The notes below the pieces were generated by a model. That model made no database searches and was not told the origin of the DNA. It worked only from the letters and a program-made list of their open reading frames with translations. From positions 1,209,527-1,273,526 of the forward strand of contig NZ_AP024678.1 in NCBI RefSeq assembly GCF_025999095.1: a DNA stretch of 64,000 nucleotides, read 5' to 3'. This DNA comes from Thermosynechococcus sp. (GTDB taxonomy: Bacteria > Cyanobacteriota > Cyanobacteriia > Thermosynechococcales > Thermosynechococcaceae). Shown one piece after another: positions 15,993-26,051 of the stretch. Numbering within the stretch: position 1 is the stretch's first letter; every line of letters starts with the position of its first letter. Made by a program: the position numbers and the translations under genes.

Positions 15993-18900
15993 ATGCAACA
16001 GTCCACTTTTTCTTCCCCCGTGCATCAAGTTGGTTACCATGGACAGCCTTGGCTTGTGGCCGAGCGAGATGCCTGTGGTGTGGGTTTTGTTGCCCATCGC
16101 AAGGGGGTGGCCAGTCACCGCATCTTGACCCAAGCCCTTGAGGGATTGACCTGCCTTGAACACCGGGGGGGCTGTAGTGCCGATCGCGATTCTGGGGATG
16201 GCGCCGGCATCATGACGGCGATTCCGTGGGAATTGTTGCCGGAGTTTGGTATTCCGCGACAGCGGATTGGCGTGGCGATGATCTTTTTACCCCAAGGGGC
16301 GGCAACCGCCGCGGCCAAAGCCATTGTTGAAAAAGTTCTCAGTGAAAATGAGCTGCGCCTGTTGGGCTGGCGACCTGTGCCCGTGAACCCCAGTGTGCTG
16401 GGGGTGCAAGCAAAACAAAATCAGCCTCAGATTGAGCAGCTTTTTGTGGCTTCGAGCAAAGCCAGTGGCGATGAACTGGAGCGGCAACTCTATTTGACCC
16501 GCAAGCGCATTGAGCGCGCGATCGCCCAAACGAAAGCCGACTGGCAACGGGACTTTTATATTTGTTCCTTCTCGACCCGCACGATTGTCTATAAGGGCAT
16601 GGTGCGATCGGTGGTGCTGGCCCAGTTTTACGACGATCTACGCAACCCGAAGTACATTACCCCCTTTGCTCTGTATCACCGTCGCTTTAGTACCAACACA
16701 ATGCCCAAGTGGCCCTTGGCGCAACCAATGCGGATGCTGGGGCACAATGGCGAAATCAATACCCTCCTAGGCAATATTAACTGGATGCGGGCCCGCTCTG
16801 CTCAATTGCACCATCCCTACTGGGGAGATGCCTTTGCCGACCTGCTGCCCATTGTTAACGCCGAAAACAGCGACTCCGCGAACCTCGACAACGTCCTTGA
16901 ACTGCTGGTGCAATCGGGACGACAGCCCTTGCAGGCAATGATGATGCTGGTTCCCGAGGCCTATCAAAATCAGCCCGATTTGGCGGATCACCCAGAGGTG
17001 GTGGACTTTTATGAATACTACAGCGGTCTTCAAGAGGCCTGGGATGGTCCTGCCTTGGTGGCCTTTTCCGATGGCAAAATTGTCGGCGCCACCCTTGATC
17101 GCAATGGCCTACGACCCGCCCGCTACACCCTCACCAGTGATGACCTAGTGATTGTGGCTTCGGAGGCAGGCACTATCCAAATTGATGAAGCAACGGTGAT
17201 TGAAAAAGGCCGTCTAGGCCCCGGGCAGATGATTGCCGTGGACTTGGAGCACCAAGAACTGCTCACTAACTGGGAAATCAAACAACGGGTGGCGCAGCAG
17301 CAGCCCTACGGTGAATGGCTGAAAACCTATCGCCAAGAACTTGCTCCCCAACCCTACGGTGAAGCCCCCACTCTTGATCCGCAAACCTGCCTGCAACAGC
17401 AAATGGCCTTTGGCTTCAGCGCCGAAGATGTGGAAATGATCATTGAGGCCATGGCGAAGGACGGCAAGGAACCCACCTTCTGCATGGGGGACGACATTCC
17501 CTTGGCGGTGCTGTCTCAGCAACCCCACTTGCTCTACGACTACTTCAAACAGCGCTTTGCCCAAGTGACCAATCCCGCCATTGATCCGCTGCGGGAAAAA
17601 CTGGTGATGTCACTGGTGACTCGCCTTGGTAAGCGAGGGAATCTACTTGTTGAGAGCCCAGAGGATGCTCGCCTGCTGCACCTCAATTCACCCCTGGTCA
17701 ACGAGGCGGAGCTAGAGGAAATTCTCAAGGCCCCCTTTGGCGCCACTCGCCTTTCAACGCAATTGGCGATCGCCGAGGGGCCTGCGGCTCTCGAGGCTGC
17801 TGTGGATCGGCTCTGCCAACAGGCTACCGCCGCCGTGAAAGCAGGTGCCGAAATCCTGGTGCTCAGCGATCGCCACAGCCTTGCCGGTGAACTCCATCTT
17901 TTGGATGCAGACACCTCCTACATTCCGCCCCTATTGGCCGTCGGTGCAGTGCACCACCACTTGATTGCCCAGGGCATTCGCCGGCGGGTCTCCCTGGTGG
18001 TGGAAACTGCCCAATGCTGGAGTACCCATCACTTTGCCTGTCTGATTGGCTATGGGGCGGGGGCAGTGTGTCCCTACCTCACCTGGGAAACAATTCGCCA
18101 GTGGTGGCATAGCGATCGCACCCAAAGCTTGATGGCCAAGGGCAAACTACCACAACTGACACTGCAACAGGTGCAGGCCAACTATCGCAAAGCAGTCGAG
18201 GAAGGACTCCTGAAAATCCTCTCCAAGATGGGTATCTCCCTGATTGCTAGTTACCGCGGTGCCCAAATTTTTGAGGCCATTGGCATTGGCGATGACCTGC
18301 TCAACAAGGCCTTCGTTGGCACCACGTCGCGGGTGGGGGGGCTTACGTTCCAAGACTTGGCTCAAGAAACAATTGCCTTTCACCAAAAAGCCTTCCCTGA
18401 ACTCACCGCCAAGAAACTGGAGAACTTTGGCTTTGTCCAATTCCGCCCGGGTGGCGAGTACCACATGAATAATCCGGAGATGGCCAAGGCCCTCCACAGG
18501 GCGGTGAGTAGCAATCGCTATGACCATTACGAGGTCTATCGCCGCCAACTCACCGGTCGGGTACCCACGGCCCTGCGGGATCTGCTTAGACTTCCAAAGC
18601 GATCGCCCCAGTATTCCCCTAGAGGAGGTTGAACCCGCCAGTGAAATTGTCAAACGCTTCTGTACGGGGGGGATGTCCTTGGGGGCCCTCTCGCGGGAAG
18701 CCCATGAGGTGCTAGCGATCGCCATGAACCGCCTCGGTGCCAAATCCAACTCCGGCGAGGGCGGTGAGGATCCCATTCGTTTTCAAGTGCTCACGGATGT
18801 GGATGCCGAGGGGCACTCTCCCCAATTTCCCCATCTGCGGGGCTTGCGCAATGGTGATACCGCTAGCTCAGCAATTAAACAGGTGGCCTCTGGCCGCTTT

Positions 18901-20619
18901 GGCGTCACCCCCGAGTATTTGATCAATGCCCAGCAAATTGAAATTAAGATTGCCCAGGGGGCAAAACCGGGGGAAGGGGGGCAACTGCCAGGCAGCAAAG
19001 TCAGCCCCTACATTGCCATGCTGCGGCGATCTAAGCCAGGGGTGTCTTTGATCTCACCGCCGCCCCACCACGACATTTACTCCATTGAGGATTTGGCGCA
19101 ACTCATCTTTGATTTGCATCAGATTAACCCCCAAGCGCAAGTCTCTGTGAAGCTGGTGGCCGAAATTGGGATTGGTACGATTGCTGCTGGGGTAGCAAAG
19201 GCCAACGCCGATGTGATTCAAATTTCCGGTCACGATGGTGGCACTGGCGCGTCACCCCTAAGTTCGATTAAGCATGCCGGCAGTCCCTGGGAACTGGGGC
19301 TAACGGAGGTGCACCGCGTTCTCCTGGAAAATCAACTGCGCGATCGCGTGATTCTGCGGGTCGATGGTGGCCTCAAGTGTGGCTGGGATGTGGTCATGGG
19401 GGCACTCATGGGCGCCGAGGAATTTGGGTTTGGTTCGGTGGCCATGATTGCTGAGGGCTGTATCATGGCGCGGATTTGCCACACCAATAACTGCCCGGTG
19501 GGGGTGGCTACTCAAAAAGAGGAGCTGCGCAAGCGTTTCCCCGGCCTCCCTGAGCATGTGGTGAACTTCTTCCTCTTTATTGCTGAAGAGGTGCGCTCCA
19601 TTCTGGCAAAGCTAGGCTATCGCACCCTCAATGAGATCATTGGCCGCGCCGATTTACTGGTGCCGCGGCAGGATGTCACCCTGACTAAGACTAGCCCCCT
19701 GAATTTGGCTTGCCTGACGAAACTGCCCGATACGCGGGGCGATCGCCGCTGGTTGCAGCACGAAACAGTGCACAGTAACGGCGCCGTTCTCGATGATGAA
19801 ATTTTGGCACGCCCAGAGGTGCAAGCCGCCATTGAGAAGCAGCAAACCGTTGAACTGGAGCTGCCCATTGTCAACACCAATCGCACCGTGGGGGCACGCA
19901 TTGCCGGTGTCATTGCCAAAAAGTACGGCAACACTGGTTTTGAAGGTCAAATTACCCTCAACTTCCGAGGCAGTGCTGGCCAGAGCTTTGGCGCCTTCAA
20001 CTTGCCGGGGATGATTCTAAACCTCACCGGCGAGGCCAACGATTACGTGGGCAAGGGAATGCATGGGGGTGAAATCATTATCAAGCCCCCTGCCAATGCC
20101 CCTTACGCGGCTGCGGACAACGTCATTATTGGCAACACCTGCCTCTATGGCGCCACAGGTGGGTTCCTCTTTGCCAATGGCCGTGCTGGTGAGCGCTTTG
20201 CTGTTCGCAACTCCAAGGCCTATGCGGTTGTGGAGGGCACAGGGGATCACTGCTGTGAATACATGACCGGTGGGGTGGTTGTGGTCTTGGGTACCACGGG
20301 TCGCAATGTGGCTGCCGGTATGACGGGGGGCTTGGCCTACATTTTGGATGAAGCCGGTAACTTCCCCGCCAAGGTCAACCCTGAAATTGTCAAGCTGCAG
20401 CGGGTCACCTCCGCCATTGGCGCCGCTCAACTCAAGCAACTCATTATTGCCCACCACGAGCGCACAGGCAGTGCCAAGGCGGCCATGATTCTCGAGCGAT
20501 GGGAGCAGTATCTGCCCCTCTTTTGGCAGGTGGTGCCGCCCTCGGAAGCCAATACCCCGGAGGTGGTGGGTGAGGCAGCACCCCAGACGGGTAGTAAAGT
20601 CCTGAGTCCCCTTTCCTAA
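15993..20619 (+). CDS. glsF: Glutamate synthase (probably ferredoxin-dependent), reading frame interrupted by +1 shift
   Basis: The GOGAT enzyme that transfers the amide of glutamine to 2-oxoglutarate, giving two glutamates. Part 1 (to about 18587) carries the glutaminase domain with the N-terminal nucleophile in ERDACGVGF (the Cys is exposed after propeptide removal), then the central domain. Part 2 (from 18589) carries the FMN barrel, the 3Fe-4S cysteines in [15 protein letters not shown] and the beta-helix GXGXG-type repeats. The two parts are in different frames. Removing one base at CTT-AGA-C (18585-18591) restores [13 protein letters not shown] and a 1541-residue protein, the usual Fd-GOGAT size. 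No other lesion is visible. ATG 15993 is preferred over TTG 15975. No gltD neighbour is present, which favours the ferredoxin type. Confidence 0.9.
18582..18591 (+). other. +1 frameshift site CTT-AGA-C inside glutamate synthase
   Basis: Upstream frame codons are CTG (18582), CTT (18585) and AGA (18588). The conserved protein resumes as GAC (18589) one base on. Without recoding, frame 1 stops at TGA 18630-18632. The heptamer CTT-AGA-C resembles the Ty1 yeast +1 shift site CTT-AGG-C and the bacterial prfB site CTT-TGA-C, in which a Leu-tRNA slips from CUU to UUA. AGA is a rarely used codon here. No homopolymer run is present, so this is not the usual homopolymer sequencing error. No strong Shine-Dalgarno stimulator lies just upstream. 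Confidence 0.85.
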
Positions 20620-20676
20620 AGACTTGCTCTTTTCTAGCTAGCCTAAAATAAAAAAAATATAGAGGGGGCGATCGCC

Positions 20677-23600
20677 ATGCTCAGCAAGCTATCCTTTCGC
20701 CATAAGCTCTTGCTGGGAACGCTATTGCCCATTGTGGTCATCTACACCGGCCTCTTTCTCTACATTCGCTCGCAGGTCATCCGCCGCAGTACTGCTGACT
20801 ATGAGGCGTGGCAGCAGGACTTAGTCTCACTCTATGCGCAGCAATTTAGCAATGCTCTACAGGAAATCACGGGGCTGGCAACCACCAGTGCCAATGCCTT
20901 AGAAGCGTTTCCCGCCGTCCGTGAGGAGGAGCTGTATTCATTTCTGCGTCGCAATCTCAAAATCAGCCGTTTAGCCTATGGGGCAGCAATCGCTTTCACC
21001 CCCTACAGCTTCTCCCCTCGTAAACGCTTGTTTGCCCCCTACGTCTACAGAGACAGACATCGCAACAGACTGGTACAAAAGGACACTGGGCGCATCTACG
21101 ACTACACCCAGGTCAGATGGGACTGGTACAGTGAAGCTATCCGCACTGGCCAACCGCAATGGAGTGATCCCTACTTCGATGAAGGGGCAGGGAATGCCTG
21201 GATGGTGACCTATGCCGTTCCCTTTTACCGCCAGGGGCAAATTCGCGGTGTTGCTACGGTGGATGTGGCGCTGCCAACGCTGCAACAGGAAATCGATATC
21301 CAAGGGCTACAGCAGGCGCAGTTTTTTGTTTTGGATCGCAAGGGACGGATTATCTTCCACGGTGATCCTCAGCTCATTGGTCAGTCAATCTTCTACATAG
21401 CCAAGGAGTATAACCGCAGTGATCTAGCAGCTTTGGCTAAAGCGATGATCAGTGGCCACAGGGGCCATCTTTGGATGACCGATTGGGTCTCCCATGAGCG
21501 GCAATGGTTTTTTTACACCCCAATTCCTGACGTTGGTTGGAGCTTGGCCATCCGGGTGAGGGAAGAGGCGCTGCTGGATTTTATTCATCAAGAAACATGG
21601 GCAGGTCTGCTGATACTCGTCGTCTCCTTTGGTTTGATTAGTCTGGTGACCTTGGGTGTCACCGGCTATATGGTGCGTCCAATTCAGAGGTTGGCTGCCG
21701 CCGCTCACCAAATTGCCCTCGGCAATCTGGACATTGCCGAGGAGGTAGATACCCACAGCCAAGACGAGTTGGGGAACCTCGGTCGCACCTTTGTGGATAT
21801 GGCGGCCCAACTCCAGGAGAGTTTTGATGAACTCCACCACTTTAATCAGCGACTTGAAGAAAAGGTAAAACAGCGTACTGCTGCCCTTGAGGCCGCCAAC
21901 CAACAACTGAGTGAAAAAGAACGGGTGCTCCATGACCACAATGTTGCCCTTGTTCAGCTCAGTCAATCTCCCCATGTACAGCAGGGGCACTTTCGCATGG
22001 CTTTGCAGGAGATTATTCAGGTAACAGCAACAACACTGCGCGTCCAGCGGGCTTCGGCATGGGAACTCCAGGGCGATCGCCTTAAGTGTGTGGTGCAGTA
22101 TGACCCTGCCGCCAATAACCATTCTCAACCCACGTACCTCACCCATTCCCCCTATCCGGAGTACCTAAAACTGCTGCGCACGGGTGAACCCCTCGTCGTC
22201 AATGACTTACTCACAGATCCGCGCACCCACGAACTGCGGGAGTATGCCAGAGTGCAACGGGTATATTCCCGCATTGATGCCCCGATCATCTTCAATGGCC
22301 AATTATTGGGGGTAATCTGTGTTGAGAGTATTGGTGAGCATCGAATTTGGCTGGTGGAGGAACGCAGTTTTGTCTCTAATGTCGCTGATATTGTGACCAT
22401 CGCCCTGGCTGCCCATCAACGCCATCAGGCAGAGCGGGAGCTGCTCAAGGCTAAGGAAGCCGCAGAGGCGGCCAATAAAGCCAAAAGTATTTTCCTGGCC
22501 AATATGAGCCATGAACTGCGCACCCCCCTCAATGCCATTCTCGGCTTTAGTCAAATTTTGCTCAGCGATCGCACCCTTGCACCACAGCATCGCCAAACCC
22601 TTGAAAAGATTAATCGCAGTGGCGAACACCTGCTGGGCTTGATTAACGATGTCCTAGACATGGCCAAAATTGAGGCCGGACGCATGACACTTCAGAAAAC
22701 CACCTTTGATCTGCGGCGGATGCTGCAAGATCTGGAAGAGATGCTGAAGGTGCGAGCTGAGGCCAAGGGGTTACGTCTGGTCTTTGATTTGCCTGCCAAT
22801 CTGCCGGTGGCGGTGACTACCGATGAAATGAAGCTCCGCCAAGTGTTAGTGAACCTCTTGAGCAATGGCATTAAATTCACCAAGGAGGGGGGCGTCTCCC
22901 TCAAGGTTAGTTATAAAGCCCAAGATCCCCCTCGCCTCGCCTTTGAAGTCAGTGATACGGGTATTGGCATGACCCCACAGGAGTTGAAGATGCTTTTTCA
23001 GCCCTTTGTCCAAACCGATAGCAGTAAAAAAGTCAGCGAAGGTACCGGCCTGGGGTTGGCCATTAGCCGCCAGTTCGTGCAATTGATGGGGGGGGATATT
23101 CAGGTGCGTAGCACCAAGGGGAAAGGCAGCCAGTTCTACTTCGAGGTGCCAATTGACCTTGGAGATCCTCGATCGCTCCAGGAGGAAAAGGCACAAACTA
23201 TTGTTGGCCTGCGATCGCCCACCTCAGAAGTGCGCATTCTGGTGGTGGATGATCTCCCTGAAAACCGCCAACTCCTTACTCAACTGCTAGAACCGGTCGG
23301 ATTTTGTTGTCGCGAAGCCAGCAATGGTCAAGAGGCAGTGGAGATCTGGCGAGCATGGCAGCCCCATGCCATTCTCATGGATATTCGGATGCCCGTCATG
23401 GACGGTAAAACGGCCACGCGACAGATCAAGAAAGAAGTGGGCGATCGCCGGCGCCGCGGGGAAGTCGTCTGCCCCCCGAAAATTCTTGCAGTTACCGCCA
23501 GTAGCTTTGAGCGGGACAAACAGGAACTGCTGAATCTTGGTTGCGATGCCTATATTGCCAAGCCCTTCCGGCCGCAAACAATTTTTGACCAACTTGCTGC

Positions 23601-23865
23601 CCAGTTGCACCTAGAGTATGCCTACGCAGAGGCTCTACCTCCCCCGAGTGCCCCCCCTCCTCAGGTGCTTGATCCAGCCGCCTTAATGGTGATGCCTCGC
23701 CCTTGGATTGCTGAACTCCAAGCAGCCGCCAAAAAGCTCAATGCCAAGCGCATTCGCGAACTGATTGCTGAGATTCCACCCGAAGAAGCCGCCTTGATTG
23801 CCGGCCTGCAGCAACTGGTAAAAACGTTCCGTTTTGATAAGATTGTTGAGTTAACGCTGGTTTAA
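20677..23865 (+). CDS. Membrane hybrid sensor histidine kinase (Cache-HAMP-GAF-HisKA-HATPase-REC)
   Basis: A 1062-residue sensory kinase. An N-terminal helix (about 10-30) and a second helix (about 308-332) bracket a periplasmic double-Cache/PDC sensor. HAMP follows ([18 protein letters not shown], about 335-390), then a coiled coil, a GAF domain (about 430-585), HisKA with the phospho-acceptor His612 in [12 protein letters not shown], HATPase_c boxes ([24 protein letters not shown]) and a receiver with acceptor Asp902 in [11 protein letters not shown] and the Lys in YIAKPF. A roughly 90-residue helical tail ends [12 protein letters not shown]. The ligand is unknown. GAGGGGG precedes the ATG. 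The stop overlaps ureE by one base. The same 12-residue tail is encoded again just after ureF. Confidence 0.93.
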   Translation: MLSKLSFRHKLLLGTLLPIVVIYTGLFLYIRSQVIRRSTADYEAWQQDLVSLYAQQFSNALQEITGLATTSANALEAFPAVREEELYSFLRRNLKISRLAYGAAIAFTPYSFSPRKRLFAPYVYRDRHRNRLVQKDTGRIYDYTQVRWDWYSEAIRTGQPQWSDPYFDEGAGNAWMVTYAVPFYRQGQIRGVATVDVALPTLQQEIDIQGLQQAQFFVLDRKGRIIFHGDPQLIGQSIFYIAKEYNRSDLAALAKAMISGHRGHLWMTDWVSHERQWFFYTPIPDVGWSLAIRVREEALLDFIHQETWAGLLILVVSFGLISLVTLGVTGYMVRPIQRLAAAAHQIALGNLDIAEEVDTHSQDELGNLGRTFVDMAAQLQESFDELHHFNQRLEEKVKQRTAALEAANQQLSEKERVLHDHNVALVQLSQSPHVQQGHFRMALQEIIQVTATTLRVQRASAWELQGDRLKCVVQYDPAANNHSQPTYLTHSPYPEYLKLLRTGEPLVVNDLLTDPRTHELREYARVQRVYSRIDAPIIFNGQLLGVICVESIGEHRIWLVEERSFVSNVADIVTIALAAHQRHQAERELLKAKEAAEAANKAKSIFLANMSHELRTPLNAILGFSQILLSDRTLAPQHRQTLEKINRSGEHLLGLINDVLDMAKIEAGRMTLQKTTFDLRRMLQDLEEMLKVRAEAKGLRLVFDLPANLPVAVTTDEMKLRQVLVNLLSNGIKFTKEGGVSLKVSYKAQDPPRLAFEVSDTGIGMTPQELKMLFQPFVQTDSSKKVSEGTGLGLAISRQFVQLMGGDIQVRSTKGKGSQFYFEVPIDLGDPRSLQEEKAQTIVGLRSPTSEVRILVVDDLPENRQLLTQLLEPVGFCCREASNGQEAVEIWRAWQPHAILMDIRMPVMDGKTATRQIKKEVGDRRRRGEVVCPPKILAVTASSFERDKQELLNLGCDAYIAKPFRPQTIFDQLAAQLHLEYAYAEALPPPSAPPPQVLDPAALMVMPRPWIAELQAAAKKLNAKRIRELIAEIPPEEAALIAGLQQLVKTFRFDKIVELTLV

Positions 23866-24299
23866 TGTTCACACTGACGCAACTTTGCCCTACACCATTG
23901 GAAAATGCCCGTCAGTTGCACCTCTCATTAACCGCAGAGGAACGGTGTCGCAGTCGTCTCCATTGCCACAGTGATGAGGGGGAGTCACTGTATCTGAAGC
24001 TGCCCCGTGAAATCACCCTACAGCCGGGCGATCGCCTTCGGGACGAGGACGGCACGGTGGTAGTCACAGTTCACGCCAAACCCGAACCCACGCTAAAGGT
24101 GATGGCTACCACTCCCCTTGACCTTCTACAGGCCGCTTACCATCTCGGGAATCGTCACGTCCCCTTGGAAATTCACACCGATTATCTTCGCTTGGGCGCA
24201 GATTCCGTGTTGCAAACCATGCTTGAACAGCGGGGCTTGACGGTGATGTTTGAAGTCGCTCCCTTTTGTCCCGAACGCGGTGCCTACTATGCTCACTGA
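23865..24299 (+). CDS. ureE: Urease accessory protein UreE (nickel chaperone)
   Basis: A 144-residue UreE. The N-terminal peptide-binding domain (about 1-70) includes RCRSRLHCHSDEG and LYLKLPRE, and a C-terminal metal-binding domain runs from about 75 to 140. The family hallmark is AAYHLGNRHVPLEI, where the buried His of the HLGNRH motif binds nickel. UreE delivers Ni2+ to apo-urease with UreDFG. The C-terminal His-rich tail seen in some bacteria is absent; only one His closes the protein. The ATG shares its first base with the stop of the sensor kinase, and the 3' end overlaps ureF by 11 bases. The urease structural genes and ureD/ureG are not in the window. Confidence 0.9.
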   Translation: MFTLTQLCPTPLENARQLHLSLTAEERCRSRLHCHSDEGESLYLKLPREITLQPGDRLRDEDGTVVVTVHAKPEPTLKVMATTPLDLLQAAYHLGNRHVPLEIHTDYLRLGADSVLQTMLEQRGLTVMFEVAPFCPERGAYYAH

Positions 24300-24984
24300 T
24301 TCAGCGCTTTTAGCCTTGCTGCAGTGGGTGAGTCCGGCTCTACCGATTGGCGGCTTTAACTACTCCGAGGGCCTGGAGACTCTAATTGCCCAAGGCAAGA
24401 TCACCTCAGCAGCAGCCGTACAGGACTGGCTAAGCTTTGAACTGGCCTTTGGCAGTGCCCACTTCGAAACAGCAGTCATGGTGCGGGTCTATCGAGCGAT
24501 CGCCAAGGGCGATTTTGACGCCGTTCACCAGTGGAATGCGTGGCTCTCGGCTGCCCGCGAAAGTGCCGAACTGCGCGCCCAAAATTGGCAAATGGGAACA
24601 GCATTGATCAACCTTGTCGCTGCCCTCGATCGCCTACCCCCCGAACTTCAGACTGGCCAGCCCTACCCTTGGAATACCAGTGTTGCCTTTTGTATTGCCG
24701 CTGCCCTTGCAGACATTCCCTTAGAAACTGCACTTTTAGGCTATCTCCACAGTTGGGTCACCACCCTGATCAATGCAACAGTGAAACTGATTCCCCTTGG
24801 TCAGACAGCAGGTCAAGTACTCCTGCGCCAGCTTCAGCCGCAAATTCAGCAGACGGTACAGCAAAGCTTAAATGTGACTGACCATAACTTAGACGATGAC
24901 TTAAACTTAGAAAGCTGTACTTTGGGCTTAGCCCTCGCCAGTATGCAGCACGAAACGCTCTACTGCCGCCTATTTCGGAGTTAA
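24289..24984 (+). CDS. ureF: Urease accessory protein UreF
   Basis: A 231-residue all-helical UreF, which forms the UreDFG maturation complex and gates GTPase activity of UreG during nickel insertion. The motif SPALPIGGFNYSEGLE near residues 14-29 is diagnostic, and LGQTAGQ near residue 165 and the C-terminal ASMQHETLYCRLFRS tail are conserved. I chose ATG 24289 because the longer frame from 24250 merely re-reads ureE in another frame. The 11-base overlap with ureE implies coupled translation. The gene is followed at once by a short fragment matching the 3' end of a sensor-kinase gene, so the ureEF pair looks like a cassette placed at the 3' end of such a gene. Confidence 0.9.
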   Translation: MLTDSALLALLQWVSPALPIGGFNYSEGLETLIAQGKITSAAAVQDWLSFELAFGSAHFETAVMVRVYRAIAKGDFDAVHQWNAWLSAARESAELRAQNWQMGTALINLVAALDRLPPELQTGQPYPWNTSVAFCIAAALADIPLETALLGYLHSWVTTLINATVKLIPLGQTAGQVLLRQLQPQIQQTVQQSLNVTDHNLDDDLNLESCTLGLALASMQHETLYCRLFRS

Positions 24985-25039
24985 TTGTCTAGCACATGAT
25001 TTCCGTTTTGATAAGATTGTGGAACTCACCTTGGTCTGA
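24983..25039 (+). pseudogene. 3'-end remnant of a hybrid histidine kinase gene
   Basis: Directly after the ureF stop, one frame reads [16 protein letters not shown] and stops at TGA 25037-25039. The last 12 residues are identical to the C-terminus of the kinase that ends at 23865. Twenty bases (25001-25020) match that gene exactly. The remaining codons encode the same residues but nearly every third base differs, so this is an old coding copy and not a recent duplicate. Nothing further upstream is kinase-like, because the ureF sequence abuts. Bases 25040-25127 hold no supportable gene. Confidence 0.75.
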
Positions 25040-25127
25040 GGAGCACTCCCCAACAAATGGTGGGCCCCTACAATGGGAAAATGAAGAAGCCGAGGCGCAG
25101 TTATAAAGCGCGACAAAATCACTAAAA

Positions 25128-25862
25128 TTACTGAATTAGTAGTGCTGAGTCCCCCAATCCAGGAGCGTTACGGAAAATAGTAAAAGATTGGTAACCTGTA
25201 TCAATCAGCAAATGTTCAAAGATGCCTTCTGCAACTAGCTCATCAATCACTTTCTTAACCGGTGAGTGATTATTTCCTGCAACATCGTACCAGCCATAGT
25301 AATCGTGGAGGATGAAATAGCCTCCCGGACGCAGATACCACGGTACATAATTAAACACATCCGCTTTACACCCTTCATAGCTGTGGTCTCCATCTATAAA
25401 GATCAGGTCAACTAATCCTTCTACAGTGACTTCATCCGAGCGGGCATTGATGAACTGCACATAGCTCTCCAATTGTGCTTCGCAGATCAAATCTTTGGCT
25501 TCTTGGGTAGGAAAGGGATCAATAGATAGTAACTGACGCCTTTTAGGGGCTTCAAACTCACCATAATCCACATCGGGGCGTTGTTTATGCTGCTGTGGTT
25601 CCTGCCAGCCGATATCAATAAACCGAAGGGCACTGGCCAAGCAGAGGGTGGAAAACCCCTTAAAGCGGCCAATTTCAATTATTCGCGTTGCCCGAATACT
25701 CACCGCCAAGGAAAATAGAGTCATCCCCAGACCTAACTCAGACCCCCCCGCCACAAGTGCCCGGCGCATCAGGCCAAAAAAATCGCCAAAATAGCCGTCC
25801 ATTCTCTGTTGGTTCTGAGGTAATGGCTCCGTTATCATCCAATGTTCAGGACTAAAACTCAT
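25128..25862 (-). CDS. Class I SAM-dependent methyltransferase (Methyltransf_24 type)
   Basis: A 244-residue predicted methyltransferase. Its SAM site is IIEIGRFKGFSTLCLA near residues 61-76, followed by the acidic LSIDPFP, the DLIFIDGDHSYEG segment near 150-162 that is typical of Methyltransf_24/CmcI-like enzymes, and the RPGGYFILHDYYG motif near 177-189. These proteins methylate sugars or other small metabolites, often in surface-polysaccharide or natural-product pathways, but no such genes are near. Base composition and codon choice appear more AT-rich than in the flanking genes, and the gene stands alone between a kinase remnant and the moe/moa operon, so a horizontally acquired origin is possible. 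Confidence 0.82.
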   Translation of the reverse strand: MSFSPEHWMITEPLPQNQQRMDGYFGDFFGLMRRALVAGGSELGLGMTLFSLAVSIRATRIIEIGRFKGFSTLCLASALRFIDIGWQEPQQHKQRPDVDYGEFEAPKRRQLLSIDPFPTQEAKDLICEAQLESYVQFINARSDEVTVEGLVDLIFIDGDHSYEGCKADVFNYVPWYLRPGGYFILHDYYGWYDVAGNNHSPVKKVIDELVAEGIFEHLLIDTGYQSFTIFRNAPGLGDSALLIQ

Positions 25863-26003
25863 GGGGGCTTGTCTCCAGGTGGCCAGTTTCCTTACCTGTT
25901 AGTTTAGCCCTTTCCGGAACCCCCTCAGGACAATGCGTGTCTGCTGACCGTTAGCGGCAGATCTTGCGAAGGTTGAAGCACGGGGTTAGTTTGTGTATCT
26001 TGA

Positions 26004-26035
26004 AAACGGAAATTTGAAAAACAAGCTTCCCGTTT
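26004..26035 (+). promoter_or_regulatory. Leader hairpin ahead of moeA
   Basis: AAACGG (26004-26009) can pair with CCGTTT (26030-26035), extended by AA/TT across a one-base bulge. The stem ends 16 bases before the moeA GTG. No U-tract follows, so it is not an intrinsic terminator. It does not show the conserved core of a Moco riboswitch that I can recognise. The rest of the 25863-26051 gap contains no gene. Confidence 0.3.
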
Positions 26036-26051
26036 AGAGAAACCATAAAAA

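Noticed and set aside
18520..20619. Second half of glutamate synthase as an independent gene starting at an ATG near 18520
   Set aside because: The first 23 codons of that frame re-read the end of the upstream half and have no family similarity; conserved sequence begins only at 18589, so it is the continuation of one gene across a frameshift.
25085..25126. Tiny ORF MKKPRRSYKARQNH after the kinase remnant
   Set aside because: Fourteen codons, no ribosome-binding site, no hydrophobic or known motif; chance frame.
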